From contig NZ_JSFK01000013.1 of the NCBI RefSeq assembly GCF_000783395.1, forward strand, positions 237 through 45,111: 44,875 nucleotides of DNA, written 5' to 3'. This DNA is from Pseudomonas chlororaphis. GTDB taxonomy: Bacteria; Pseudomonadota; Gammaproteobacteria; Pseudomonadales; Pseudomonadaceae. This document shows positions 24,283-33,316 of the stretch, in pieces. Both the position numbers and the translations under genes were made by a program. Within the stretch, counting starts at the first letter, position 1, and each line of letters starts with the position of its first letter. The notes below the pieces were generated by a model, which ran no database searches, had not been told where the DNA came from, and worked only from the letters and a program-made list of their open reading frames with translations.

Positions 24283-25692
24283 ATGGTCATCGTTCGTAAA
24301 ACCGCCACCTTATCGTCGCCCGGCCTCGGACCGGTAGACGCAAGCCCGGGTCGTAAAAGAGGCCGCGGCGTGCTCCCCGGTAACGGGCCAGCGAGCAAGA
24401 CTTCTCTCCTTGATGACAATCAAGTGCAGGAGCGTGCTGCCAATCAACCGGAACTATCGCTTGCCCATGTCAGGCTTTCTCCATTGAAGTCTGCCGAGAT
24501 TTTGCCGGTTCGTTCCGTGGTCCAGTCACTTGAAAACTATCGCTTGAGAGCGCCCGCCAGCTTGCCTGCGGCCAACGCACAGGGCTTGAGGGCCTACAAG
24601 GACCGCCTGTACGCAGATATCGCCCCGGGCGAGATCGTTCTGGTTCGGCAAACCGCGACAACCGGCGAGTATCGGGCGACGTTGACGTCTGAGTTGACCG
24701 CTTCGGGACCGGCGCTGGCCTATGATCTGCAAAACCGGATATGGAAGCTCAAGGGCGCTCAATCGTCCCCTGACAAGGGCGACGTCATTGATATCGATGT
24801 TGATGAGCTGATTCGCGGCTTCAGTAATGATTCGCCGCAAAAAAACCGGGCTCATGATGGTAACGACGACTCGATTGAGCGCGATACGTTAATGGATGTA
24901 ACTCTGGTTGCGCGTGGGTTGACCCAGTTTTCGCCCAGACAGGCCGAACTCATTCGTTCGGAGTTGCGAGTGGTCGAAACCGTCTTCTCTGACGCCAACG
25001 ACGTCATTGGCATGAAGCTGCCAGACGTCGATACGGTTTACGAAAGCTTTTTTGGAGCTGACCACCGGATCATTGCCGCGCAACTCGCTGATTCAGTCTC
25101 ACGCGGCCTGGCGCTTTCCAGGGAGTATCAAGGTGTTTGGGGCGCAGATAAATTCATCGGAGTCGATATCGACAACCAGAGCTCGGCATGGATGTACAAA
25201 AGGGATTTTCATGGTCGGTTCTTCATCAATCGCAAGTTCATGAGTCGCGGTATGTTGAGTGTGTCGTTGGGGCATGAAATGTTGCACACCAACAGAGTCG
25301 ATCGATTCAAGGCCATCGGGCCAAACGCTGCCGATTTTTTCTATCTGCACGATAATCTGCAGACTTTGCTGGTTTCGGATTCGCGGATTGCCTACGACGT
25401 CTCGGAGCGTAGCGTTTCCGACGCGATCATGCGCGGTGGGTTGACGGTCGATTACATGAAAGCCACCAGTGACTATCACGACAGCTTCCTGTTCGGTGTC
25501 AGCGATTACCTGGGAATTGTCGACGATGTGGAGCTTGATGAGGCGGTTGGGCTGTTCAATGCCAATTCACAACTGCGCGCGCACATGGCCGCGAACAATG
25601 CCGACAGCATTTTTTTTGCGGCCAAAAGCCTGCAAACGTGGTATCGCAGCAAAATCGAATACGTGCGGTTTGATAGCCTTATCGATGACTGA
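24283..25692 (+). CDS. Putative zinc metallopeptidase effector/toxin
   Basis: A 469-residue protein without a Sec signal peptide. The first 60 residues are basic and likely disordered. Residues about 85-160 (RLYADIAPGEIVLVRQTATTGEYRATLTSELTASGP) resemble a small module I recall from large Pseudomonas dermonecrotic-type toxins; this is unverified. Residues 200-450 form the catalytic part: LGHEMLHTNRVDRF carries an HExxH zinc motif (HEMLH, 331-335), preceded by a strand (GRFFINRKFMSRGMLSVS) as in toxin zincins, with further candidate ligands in FFYLHDN (His356) and downstream aspartates. The ATG at 24283 has AAGGA 5 bases upstream. No immunity-like gene follows before the next gene, so a host-directed or insect-directed effector is likelier than an interbacterial toxin. 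Secretion route unknown. Confidence 0.7.
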   Translation: MVIVRKTATLSSPGLGPVDASPGRKRGRGVLPGNGPASKTSLLDDNQVQERAANQPELSLAHVRLSPLKSAEILPVRSVVQSLENYRLRAPASLPAANAQGLRAYKDRLYADIAPGEIVLVRQTATTGEYRATLTSELTASGPALAYDLQNRIWKLKGAQSSPDKGDVIDIDVDELIRGFSNDSPQKNRAHDGNDDSIERDTLMDVTLVARGLTQFSPRQAELIRSELRVVETVFSDANDVIGMKLPDVDTVYESFFGADHRIIAAQLADSVSRGLALSREYQGVWGADKFIGVDIDNQSSAWMYKRDFHGRFFINRKFMSRGMLSVSLGHEMLHTNRVDRFKAIGPNAADFFYLHDNLQTLLVSDSRIAYDVSERSVSDAIMRGGLTVDYMKATSDYHDSFLFGVSDYLGIVDDVELDEAVGLFNANSQLRAHMAANNADSIFFAAKSLQTWYRSKIEYVRFDSLIDD

Positions 25693-25776
25693 TGCGAACG
25701 AGCAGCGGCCGAAAGATCACAGCCTGCGGCGGCTCTGAATTATGATCTGGCTTTAAATTGTGACTGGATGCTTCCC

Positions 25777-26475
25777 ATGACCGATCTGTCCACGTTCCCG
25801 ATCACCCAGAAGTGGCCGGCGCAGTACCCTGACTGGATTCAGCTCTATTCCTTGCCGACGCCCAACGGCGTCAAAGTCTCGATCATGCTCGAGGAAATAG
25901 GCCTGCCGTACGAGCCTCACAAGGTCGCTTTCGACAGCAATGATCAGTTGTCCGCCGAGTTCCTGTCGCTGAATCCGAACAACAAGATTCCGGCGATCCT
26001 CGATCCGCATGGCCCTGATGATCAGCCGCTGCCGCTGTTCGAATCCGGTGCGATCCTGGTTTATCTGGCCGACAAAAGCGGCCAGTTGCTGGCGCAGGAA
26101 GGCGCGCTGCGCTACGAAACCATCCAATGGCTGATGTTTCAGATGGGCGGCATCGGCCCGATGTTCGGCCAGCTCGGTTTCTTCAACAAATTCGCCGGCA
26201 AGGATTATGAGGACAAGCGCCCGCGTGATCGTTACGTCGACGAAAGCAAGCGCCTGCTCAAGGTGCTCGACGGCCGGCTCGAGGGCCGTGACTGGATCAT
26301 GGGCGAGCGCTATACCATTGCCGATATCGCCACATTTCCGTGGGTGCGTAATTTGATCGGATTTTATGAGGCCGGTGATCTGGTTGGCATCAGCAACTTC
26401 CCGAATGTCACCCGTGTGCTTGAGCGTTTCCTCGCGCGTCCGGCAGTCATTCGCGGCCTGACCATTCCCTCGTAA
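25777..26475 (+). CDS. Glutathione S-transferase, YfcG/Nu-class like
   Basis: A 232-residue cytoplasmic thioredoxin-fold enzyme. The N-terminal domain begins after a short extension and has LYSLPTPNGVKVSIMLEE, where the TPNG motif (Thr and Asn contacting glutathione) marks the YfcG/YghU group, which shows disulfide-bond reductase activity instead of classical transferase. NPNNKIPAILDP supplies the cis-proline, and FESGAILVYLADKSG the glutathione gamma-glutamyl contact. The C-terminal all-helical domain includes GRDWIMGERYTIADIATFPW. The start ATG at 25777 is preferred; 25768 is possible. The 84-bp gap before it contains a degenerate REP-like motif. It is followed by a REP pair and hemB, and seems to be transcribed alone. 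Confidence 0.93.
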   Translation: MTDLSTFPITQKWPAQYPDWIQLYSLPTPNGVKVSIMLEEIGLPYEPHKVAFDSNDQLSAEFLSLNPNNKIPAILDPHGPDDQPLPLFESGAILVYLADKSGQLLAQEGALRYETIQWLMFQMGGIGPMFGQLGFFNKFAGKDYEDKRPRDRYVDESKRLLKVLDGRLEGRDWIMGERYTIADIATFPWVRNLIGFYEAGDLVGISNFPNVTRVLERFLARPAVIRGLTIPS

Positions 26476-26499
26476 TTTTCGGACTACACACATAACCCT

Positions 26500-26587
26500 G
26501 TGGGAGCTGGCTTGCCAGCGATGACGCCGGCACAGTCGACATCTATGTTGACTGAACCACCGCCATCGCTGGCAAGCCAGCTCCCAC
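26500..26587. repeat. REP pair (REPIN), CTGG class
   Basis: Forward unit at 26500-26521 and reverse-complement unit at 26566-26587, 44 bp apart, between the glutathione transferase and hemB genes. Confidence 0.9.
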
Positions 26588-26730
26588 AGGGATTTACAGT
26601 GTTCTGAAAGATTGTTACACCCCCAGTAATGCACTCTTGATTGATCCAGGTTTGTACCCCAACCCCCGCAAGGCATAAGCTTCGCCCCCTACGACTTTCG
26701 TCTCATCTGCCGTTTTCAGGAAAGGCCCTC

Positions 26731-27705
26731 ATGTCCAGTCAGTTTCCCGAAGCACGTCCCCGCCGTCTGCGCCGCAATGCGAGCCTGCGCAGCCTGTTCC
26801 AGGAAACCGAATTCAGCCTGAACGATCTGGTCCTGCCGATTTTCGTTGAAGAAGAAATCGACGACTTCGTGCCGATCAACAGCATGCCCGGGGTGATGCG
26901 CATTCCCGAGCGCAAACTGGCCAGCGAAATCGAGCGCTATGCCCGCGCCGGCATCAAGTCGGTGATGACCTTCGGCGTGTCCCACCATCTGGACAGCAAC
27001 GGCAGCGACACCTGGCGCGAAGACGGTCTGGTTTCGCGCATGTCGCGCATTGCCAAAGATGCCGTGCCGGAAATGATCGTCATGTCCGACACCTGCTTCT
27101 GCGAATACACCGATCACGGCCACTGCGGCGTGATGCACAACCATGAAGTCGACAACGACCAGACCCTGATCAACCTCGGCAAACAAGCTGTGGCAGCGGC
27201 CCGCGCCGGTGCGGACGTGATCGCGCCGTCGGCAGCGATGGACGGTCAGGTGCGGGCGATTCGTCAGGCACTCGACGCGGCCGGGTTCACCCAGATTCCG
27301 ATCATGGCCTACTCGACCAAATTCGCTTCGGCACTCTACGGCCCGTTCCGCGAGGCGGGTGGCAGCGCGCTGAAGGGCGACCGTAAAAGCTATCAGATGA
27401 ACCCGATGAACCGCCGCGAAGCCCTGCGCGAATCGCTGCTCGACGAGCAGGAAGGCGCGGATGCGCTGATGGTTAAACCGGCGGGGGCGTACCTCGACAT
27501 CATCCGCGATATTCGCGAAGCCTCGAACCTGCCGCTGGCGGCGTATCAGGTCAGCGGTGAGTACGCGATGATCAAGTTCGGCGCACAGGCAGGGGCGATT
27601 GATGAGGATCGCGTGGTGCGTGAAAGCCTGGGTGCGATCAAGCGTGCAGGCGCGGATTTGATCTTCACTTACTTTGCGATGGATCTGGCACTGGCCGGGA
27701 TCTAA
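26731..27705 (+). CDS. hemB: Delta-aminolevulinic acid dehydratase (porphobilinogen synthase), zinc type
   Basis: A 324-residue cytoplasmic enzyme that joins two 5-aminolevulinate molecules to porphobilinogen in haem and corrin synthesis. The Schiff-base lysines are in MAYSTKFAS (Lys197) and LMVKPAGAY (Lys249), two residues off the E. coli numbering. The active-site metal motif is [14 protein letters not shown] with Cys122, Cys124 and Cys132, the three zinc ligands of E. coli-type enzymes. The main P. aeruginosa enzyme is instead the magnesium type with DVALDPFTTHGQDG, so this is likely a second HemB paralogue. Start at 26731, after AGGAAAGG; an upstream in-frame ATG at 26641 would read through unrelated sequence. 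It stands alone between two REP pairs. Confidence 0.95.
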   Translation: MSSQFPEARPRRLRRNASLRSLFQETEFSLNDLVLPIFVEEEIDDFVPINSMPGVMRIPERKLASEIERYARAGIKSVMTFGVSHHLDSNGSDTWREDGLVSRMSRIAKDAVPEMIVMSDTCFCEYTDHGHCGVMHNHEVDNDQTLINLGKQAVAAARAGADVIAPSAAMDGQVRAIRQALDAAGFTQIPIMAYSTKFASALYGPFREAGGSALKGDRKSYQMNPMNRREALRESLLDEQEGADALMVKPAGAYLDIIRDIREASNLPLAAYQVSGEYAMIKFGAQAGAIDEDRVVRESLGAIKRAGADLIFTYFAMDLALAGI

Positions 27706-27723
27706 AGACCACCGCACCACCCT

Positions 27724-27811
27724 GTGGGAGCTGGCTTGCCAGCGATAGCGGTGCATCAGTCAACATTGATTTTGACTGTGCTGACGCCATCGCTGGCAAG
27801 CCAGCTCCCAC
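27724..27811. repeat. REP pair (REPIN), CTGG class
   Basis: Forward unit at 27724-27745 and reverse-complement unit at 27790-27811, between the convergent hemB and monooxygenase genes. Confidence 0.9.
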
Positions 27812-27833
27812 AGGTTCTTGTAGTGTTCTTGGG

Positions 27834-29369
27834 TCAGGGGCAGGCGAAGAACGGGCGGATGCCGTGATCGCGGAAGTAGCGTTCAATCACTTTCGGATCC
27901 GCGCTGTTTTCGGCAATCGCCACATAGGTATCCGGGCGCAGAAGATAAAAGCCGTTACGCCCCAATCCCGCCGTTTCAAACGCCGGGCGCCAGTCGAACA
28001 CATGCAGCGGCAAATGATGTTCATTGCACCAGGCGATCATTTCGTCGCTGGTGTCGCCGTACACATGCACCTGCCAGCACGGTTGCCTTAGCGGTTCGTA
28101 ATTATCCCCCTCACCATCATGCGCCCACGGCAAGCGATCGCCGCCATGCACGTGGCCGGCCGCGCCCTGGCTCAGCGGCATGCCGCGATAGTTGAGGGTG
28201 ACTTGCGATACGGTGCGAAAAAGGAACTCGCGACTGGCCTCGAACGAAGCCATTTTCGGGATCAGAAACGGTGCCACGCGCATGCGCAGCAGATCGGCCA
28301 TGCGCCCCTCGGCGGTGACGAAACTGAAGACTTTGTCGGTGGTCGACACCAGCCGACGGGCGAAGGCCTTGCGTTCGGTTTCGTAGCTGTCGAGCAGGCT
28401 CGGTTCAGCGGCGCCGCTGAGCACTGCGGCGAGTTTCCACGCCAGATTGATCGCGTCGCCGATGCCGGTGTTCATGCCCTGACCACCCGCCGGGCTGTGC
28501 ACATGCGCCGCATCGCCGAGCAGAAACGCGCGGCCACTGCGAAAGTGCTCAGCCACGCGGTGATGCACGCGGTAGGTCGAGAACCAATGGACATCTTCGA
28601 TATGCACTTTCAAGTGTTCGATGGCGCGGCTGCTGACATCGGAAAATTCCAGAGTTTCGGCGCGATCCGCGCGTTCATCACGCACGGTGCCGATCAGCCT
28701 TGCGCGGCCTTCACCGGCGAGAGGAAACACGGCGAGAAAGTCCGCTTCATCCAGATCCAGGTGCAGCTCGCCGTTCATCGCCGGGCCGCTGGCCTTGACG
28801 TCGGCGACGTAGAAAATCTGCTGATAAGTGCCGCCGGGGAAACCGGTGTCGAGGGTTTTGCGCACCACTGAGCGGGCACCGTCACAGCCGGCCAGATAAC
28901 AGGCCTGGCAGATTTCCTGCTCGCCATCGGGCAGGCGCAGATGCGCGGTGAGGCCGTCGCCGGTTTCCTCGAAGCTTTCCAGCGTGGTGTTGCGTTCGAC
29001 CGTGACGCCGTAATCTTCGAGGCGTTCGATCAGCAGGCGTTCATGCTCGTCCTGCGGGAAGATTTCGACGAACGCGTAGGGCGTCAGGCCTTCGCCGATG
29101 CGGTTCAGCGGCAATTGCGCGACAGGTTTGCCATTGACCCAGAAATTCGCCACCGCCACCCGATGGCCGTTGCGCACCACGGTGTCGGCCAGATCCAGTT
29201 GGCGATACAACTCAAGGGTGCGCGCCTGCACTGCCAGCGCTCGCGAAGTGGTGCCGGGCGCGGAGGTTTTATCGATGATGCGCACGCGTATGCCGAGTTT
29301 GCTCAGCCACAGGGCCAGCACCAGACCGGTCGGGCCGGCGCCGATGATCAGGACGTCGCTGCGGTTCAT
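27834..29369 (-). CDS. FAD-dependent aromatic-ring monooxygenase (class A)
   Basis: A 511-residue flavoprotein hydroxylase of the PheA/TfdB/MhpA group, which uses NAD(P)H and oxygen to hydroxylate an aromatic substrate. FAD-binding motifs are in order: GAGPTGLVLALWLSKLG at the N-terminus, the CDGARSVVRK (DG) motif near 165, and the RAFLLGDAAHVHSPAGGQGMN (GD) motif near 282. The C-terminal 100 residues form the usual thioredoxin-like domain (CNEHHLPLHVFDWRP, FYLLRPDTYVA). The substrate is not evident, as no ring-cleavage or regulator gene lies beside it. The start is ATG at 29369 with the GGAGGACAGGCCC leader giving a good ribosome site. Confidence 0.9.
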   Translation of the reverse strand: MNRSDVLIIGAGPTGLVLALWLSKLGIRVRIIDKTSAPGTTSRALAVQARTLELYRQLDLADTVVRNGHRVAVANFWVNGKPVAQLPLNRIGEGLTPYAFVEIFPQDEHERLLIERLEDYGVTVERNTTLESFEETGDGLTAHLRLPDGEQEICQACYLAGCDGARSVVRKTLDTGFPGGTYQQIFYVADVKASGPAMNGELHLDLDEADFLAVFPLAGEGRARLIGTVRDERADRAETLEFSDVSSRAIEHLKVHIEDVHWFSTYRVHHRVAEHFRSGRAFLLGDAAHVHSPAGGQGMNTGIGDAINLAWKLAAVLSGAAEPSLLDSYETERKAFARRLVSTTDKVFSFVTAEGRMADLLRMRVAPFLIPKMASFEASREFLFRTVSQVTLNYRGMPLSQGAAGHVHGGDRLPWAHDGEGDNYEPLRQPCWQVHVYGDTSDEMIAWCNEHHLPLHVFDWRPAFETAGLGRNGFYLLRPDTYVAIAENSADPKVIERYFRDHGIRPFFACP

Positions 29370-29442
29370 GGGCCTGTCCTCCGTTTGCTGTGCAGCAAGT
29401 ATGGATCAGCAGGAGAGGGTGGCCAGTTGATCGGCCAGACGG

Positions 29443-29480
29443 AAAAAGGCCCCGCAGCGGTGAGGCTGTGGGGCCTTTTT
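29443..29480. terminator. Symmetric terminator hairpin
   Basis: AAAAAGGCCCCGCAG at 29443-29457 pairs with CTGTGGGGCCTTTTT at 29466-29480; the A and T runs allow termination on both strands. It is placed to end transcripts of the siderophore receptor gene before the monooxygenase gene. Confidence 0.8.
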
Positions 29481-29523
29481 CGGGTGTTCGGCGGGAGGGC
29501 TGTTGTGCTGCGTAGATCCGGGC

Positions 29524-29670
29524 CCCTCACCCCAGCCCTCTCCCGAGGGAGAGGGAGCCTATTTGTGTGTTTTTTAAGACTTGAGTTCGACTCGATATTT
29601 CAGGTCGGTGTAACTTGCAAGAACACCACGGTCAGTCCCCTCTCCCTCTGGGAGAGGGCTAGGGTGAGGG
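29524..29670. repeat. 147-bp inverted-repeat element (MITE- or REPIN-like)
   Basis: The ends are CCTCACCCCAGCCCTCTCCC and its near-complement GGGAGAGGGCTAGGGTGAGG. The first 14 bases of the window match the right end (29657-29670), so a second copy lies partly outside the window. No coding capacity is seen. It lies just after the receptor stop codon. Confidence 0.75.
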
Positions 29671-29680
29671 CTTTTAAGCG

Positions 29681-31885
29681 TTAGAAATCAATAGTCCCGG
29701 ACAACTTGGCCACCCGCGGTTCACCCTGAGTCAGATAACCACCCTGAGCCGATTCCCAATACTTCTTGTTCGCCAGATTCTCCACGCCCAGACGCAACGT
29801 CACGTCCTTCTCCGACACCTTGAACGCATAACGCGCGCCCGCATCGAAACGGTTCCAGGTCGGCAGGCTCAGATTGTTCGCCGCATCGGCGTACTGGCCG
29901 CCAGTACGCAGCATCCGCGCATTCAGCGCTACGCCCTGCAGACCGGGTACATCCCAGTCAGCACCAGCGTTGAACTGGAAGGTCGGCACGCCAATCGCGT
30001 GGTTGCCGTCGTTGGCACCGTTAAGGGTGTTCTTCAGTTCGGTGTCCATCAGGGTCAGGCCGCTGATCAGGCGCAGGCCCTGGATCGGCTCGCCGAACAC
30101 GTTCATTTCTACGCCTTTGTTGACCTGCTCGCCTTCACGTACGTAGGTGCAGGTGGTGGCGCTGTCGATTTCGCAGTAACCATCGCTCGGCTGTTCGATG
30201 CGATAAACACCCAGGCTAGCGCCGTAAGTGCCCATGTCGACTTTCACCCCGACTTCAGTCTGCTTGGAGCGCGCCGGTGCATAGACTTCGTTGCCGTTGG
30301 TCACACGGAAGCCGCCGGTGCTGGTCGGCGAGGTCGGGCCCTGGGCCAGGCCTTCGATGTGGTTGGCGTAGAACGACACATGTTCCCATGGCTTGAACAC
30401 CACGCCGTACACCGGTGTGGTGATCGATTCGTCGTAGCTCGACTTGCGGTCGCCGCTGCCCCAGCTGGCGTAGTTGTAGCCTTGCACCACCAGTTGCTGG
30501 CGACGCAGGCCGGCGGTGACCAGCAGGCGATCATCGAAGAAACCGAGGGTGTCGGAAATCGCGATGCTGCGGTTGAAGGTCTTGCCGACGATCCCAGGAT
30601 CATTCAAGTCGCCACCGGCAAAATTGCCCACTGGCGACGGTGTTTGCACCGGGTGATAGATGTTGTTGGCGTACTGGGTCAGGTCGAAATCATAGGCGCT
30701 GCGTTGTTCGGCCCAGATTCCGGTCAGGCCGAAGTTGAGCTTGTGGCTGACCGGGCCGGTGTTGAATTTACCGTTGAGGCCGGCCATGACGCTGGTGTTG
30801 TCTTCATCGTGGGGGACGAACGAACCTGTGGTAAACGAAGCGCCGCTGTTGCCAACCAGAGTGGTCGAGTTGTAACGCCCGACTTCGCGGGTGTGCTTGG
30901 CGCCGCCGGCCGCATAAGCGGTCCAGTTGTCGTTCAGGTCGTACTCGGCGCGGAGCATGCCGAAGGTGTCTTCGATGTCGGTGTAACCCCACTTCGGCGC
31001 GTAGTTGGTGTCGGCCGACGGTGCATCAGGGATGTGCGTGGCAGTGCCGAGGTTGACCGAGCTGCGGCCACCGTTGACGCGTTCTTTCTGGTAGGCGAAA
31101 TCGCCGGAAATGCGCAGGGCGTCACCGCGATAGTCGAGGCCGATGGCGAACAGTTTCGAGCGCTGGTTCTCGTGGTCGATACCGGTGTCGCCTTCGCGCT
31201 GGGACAGGTTGATCCGGGCGCCGAAGCGGTTGTCTTCACCGAAGCGCTGGCCGATGTCGAAGTGATGACCGATACGGCCTTCGCTGTTGATGTCGGTGGT
31301 GTAACGACGCAGCGGCACGTCACCGGCGCGTTTCGGTTGTAGGTTGACGCCACCGCCGATGCCGGAACCGGTCGGGGTCACGCCGTTGATAAAGGCGTTC
31401 GGGCCTTTGAATACTTCCACGCGCTCCAGTGCGTCGGTGGAAATGATCTGCCGTGGCAGCACGCCGTACAGGCCGTTATAGGAAATGTCGTCACCGTTCA
31501 GCGGCAGGCCGCGAATCATGAAGACCTGCGCCTGGTTGGAGAAACCCGAGGCCTGACGCACTGACGAATCGTTGAGCAACACGTCGGCGACGTTTTCGGC
31601 CTGCTGATCCTGGATCAGTTGTTCGGTATAGGAGGCGGCGCTGAACGGCACGTCCATCATGTCCTGATTGCCGAGCACGCCGAGTTGGCCACCGCGGGCG
31701 ACCTGACCACCCGTGTAAACCGGGGGCAAGGCGTTGGGTGTCGGGGCCTGAGCATTGACGTTGACGTCGTCCAGCACCAGCGCTTTGGTATCGCCTTCAG
31801 CGGCGTGCGCGGTGACAGTCAGGGAGCACAGCAGGGCGAGGAGCGTCGGGCGAAACGGGACGGCGAGTCGAGCTGAAGCGGGCAT
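29681..31885 (-). CDS. TonB-dependent siderophore receptor
   Basis: A 734-residue outer-membrane receptor that imports an iron-siderophore using TonB energy. It has a signal peptide (LLALLCSLTVTAHA) and a TonB box-like stretch (KALVLDDVNVNA) without a long N-terminal signalling domain, so no FecR partner is expected. The plug domain shows VFMIRGLPLNGDDISYNGLYGVLP and DALERVEVFKGPNAFINGVTPTGSGIGGGVNL. The 22-strand barrel ends in TGTIDF-type assembly residues (KLSGTIDF). The siderophore is not known; the sequence looks like ferrichrome or catecholate receptor relatives. A weak Fur-like site lies about 80 bp upstream. It is transcribed alone and followed by the inverted-repeat element and a terminator. 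Confidence 0.93.
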   Translation of the reverse strand: MPASARLAVPFRPTLLALLCSLTVTAHAAEGDTKALVLDDVNVNAQAPTPNALPPVYTGGQVARGGQLGVLGNQDMMDVPFSAASYTEQLIQDQQAENVADVLLNDSSVRQASGFSNQAQVFMIRGLPLNGDDISYNGLYGVLPRQIISTDALERVEVFKGPNAFINGVTPTGSGIGGGVNLQPKRAGDVPLRRYTTDINSEGRIGHHFDIGQRFGEDNRFGARINLSQREGDTGIDHENQRSKLFAIGLDYRGDALRISGDFAYQKERVNGGRSSVNLGTATHIPDAPSADTNYAPKWGYTDIEDTFGMLRAEYDLNDNWTAYAAGGAKHTREVGRYNSTTLVGNSGASFTTGSFVPHDEDNTSVMAGLNGKFNTGPVSHKLNFGLTGIWAEQRSAYDFDLTQYANNIYHPVQTPSPVGNFAGGDLNDPGIVGKTFNRSIAISDTLGFFDDRLLVTAGLRRQQLVVQGYNYASWGSGDRKSSYDESITTPVYGVVFKPWEHVSFYANHIEGLAQGPTSPTSTGGFRVTNGNEVYAPARSKQTEVGVKVDMGTYGASLGVYRIEQPSDGYCEIDSATTCTYVREGEQVNKGVEMNVFGEPIQGLRLISGLTLMDTELKNTLNGANDGNHAIGVPTFQFNAGADWDVPGLQGVALNARMLRTGGQYADAANNLSLPTWNRFDAGARYAFKVSEKDVTLRLGVENLANKKYWESAQGGYLTQGEPRVAKLSGTIDF

Positions 31886-31963
31886 GTAGATACCTGGAGG
31901 CGCACGGCCAGTGAGAAAAATAAGGGCGGCGCGGGAACTCCTTGCGCAAATGCGACTCCAGGC

Positions 31964-31982
31964 GCAAATGATAGATTTTCTC
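31964..31982. promoter_or_regulatory. Weak Fur-box candidate
   Basis: GCAAATGATAGATTTTCTC agrees with the 19-bp Fur consensus at 12 positions, including the left AATGATA core. It lies about 80 bp upstream of the siderophore receptor start and on the other side is about 170 bp from the DUF1615 gene. Iron control of the receptor is expected for the family. Confidence 0.4.
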
Positions 31983-32153
31983 AGTAACGTTTTGCAATCA
32001 GTTTGTCATCAGTCTTGGAAAGCTCTATTTCGGGGGACTTGGTGGCACTGGGAGATGAGCATCAAGGGAACAGGGTCCGCTCACCGCAGTCCTAGCCTGC
32101 GCCACACCATTGATCGTATGGTGAACCCGGCACAACAGACTGGATGAGGCTTC

Positions 32154-33245
32154 ATGCACAACTTTCGATTACCGATCACGCTTGCGGCACTACTGGTGCT
32201 CGCCGGTTGCGCAGGGCAGCGCAGTCAGGAACCGGTGCCGCGCGCGCCTGCTGAAGTAAAAGCTGAGATCGTGCGGCTGATGCCGGCCAAGATCGCTGAT
32301 CGCCAAGGCTGGGCTACCGACATCTACGCCGCGTTTGCCGCGCAGAACATCAGCCCGACCACGCAAAATCTTTGCTCGGTGCTGGCCGTTGCCGAACAGG
32401 AATCCACCTTTCAGGCTGACCCAACCGTGCCCGGCCTGGGCAAAATCGCCCGCGACGAAATCGATCGCCGTGCGGCCAAAGTGCACATCCCCAGCCTGTT
32501 GGTCAGCGGCGCGCTGCAAGTGCGCTCAACCAACGGCAAGACCTACAGCGAGCGCTTGAACGCAGCGCGCAGTGAAAAAGAACTCAGTGGCATTTTCGAC
32601 GACTTCATCGGTCGGGTGCCGATGGGCCGCACGCTGTTCGGCGGCTTCAACCCGGTGCACACCGGCGGGCCGATGCAGGTCAGCATTGAATTTGCCGAAC
32701 AGCACGCCAAGGATTATCCGTATCCGGTGGACGGCACGATCCGCCGTGAAGTGTTCAGTCGACGCGGTGGCATGTATTTCGGTATCGCGCATTTGCTCGG
32801 TTATCCGGTGAGTTATCGCGAGCCGCTGTATAGGTTTGCCGATTTCAACGCAGGCTGGTACGCCAGTCGCAATGCCGCGTTTCAGAATGCGGTCAGCCGC
32901 GCCTCGGGCATTCCACTGGCGCTCGATGGCGACCTGATCCGCTACGACTCGATCATGCCCGGCGGCACGGAACTGGCGGTGCGCACCCTCGGCAAGTCAT
33001 TGGGCATGCGTAATCCGACCATTCGCGATCAACTGGAAAAGGGTAAAACCCTGGAATTCGAAGAGACCAAACTCTATCAGCGGGTATTCGAACTGGCGGA
33101 GCAAGCGGAGGGCAAGAAGCTGCCGCGTGCGGTGTTGCCGGGGATCGTGCTGCAAAGCCCGAAGATCACCCGCAAACTGACGACGGCATGGTTCGCCAAA
33201 CGTGTGGACGAGCGCTACAAGCGCTGCATGGCCAAGGCCGGGTAA
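32154..33245 (+). CDS. DUF1615 lipoprotein
   Basis: A 363-residue exported lipoprotein. The signal peptide ends in the lipobox LAGC (cysteine at residue 19), so it is lipid-anchored, and with no Asp at +2 it probably goes to the outer membrane. The body matches the DUF1615 family of Pseudomonas and related bacteria; a lysozyme-like stretch (LAVAEQESTFQADPTVPGLG) and conserved GPMQVSIEFAEQH and RGGMYFGIAHLLGY are visible. A role in envelope or peptidoglycan maintenance is possible but not shown. The ATG at 32154 has GAGG 7-8 bases upstream. The gene ends just before a terminator shared with the convergent repeat-protein gene. Confidence 0.88.
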   Translation: MHNFRLPITLAALLVLAGCAGQRSQEPVPRAPAEVKAEIVRLMPAKIADRQGWATDIYAAFAAQNISPTTQNLCSVLAVAEQESTFQADPTVPGLGKIARDEIDRRAAKVHIPSLLVSGALQVRSTNGKTYSERLNAARSEKELSGIFDDFIGRVPMGRTLFGGFNPVHTGGPMQVSIEFAEQHAKDYPYPVDGTIRREVFSRRGGMYFGIAHLLGYPVSYREPLYRFADFNAGWYASRNAAFQNAVSRASGIPLALDGDLIRYDSIMPGGTELAVRTLGKSLGMRNPTIRDQLEKGKTLEFEETKLYQRVFELAEQAEGKKLPRAVLPGIVLQSPKITRKLTTAWFAKRVDERYKRCMAKAG

Positions 33246-33261
33246 AACACACAGACATAAA

Positions 33262-33286
33262 AAACCCGGCCAAGGGAGCCGGGTTT
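33262..33286. terminator. Terminator between convergent genes
   Basis: AAACCCGGC at 33262-33270 pairs with GCCGGGTTT at 33278-33286. The run of A before the left arm gives a T run on the reverse strand, and TTT follows on the forward strand, so it can serve both the DUF1615 gene and the repeat-protein gene. Confidence 0.75.
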
Positions 33287-33316
33287 CTCTGGGTTGTTGC
33301 GCTTGAAGCCATGCAT

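Larger units (their letters stand above)
29370..29680. other. Intergenic region: bidirectional terminator and inverted-repeat element
   Basis: A 311-bp gap with no supported gene. It holds a terminator-like hairpin at 29443-29480 and a 147-bp element with inverted ends at 29524-29670. Confidence 0.7.
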
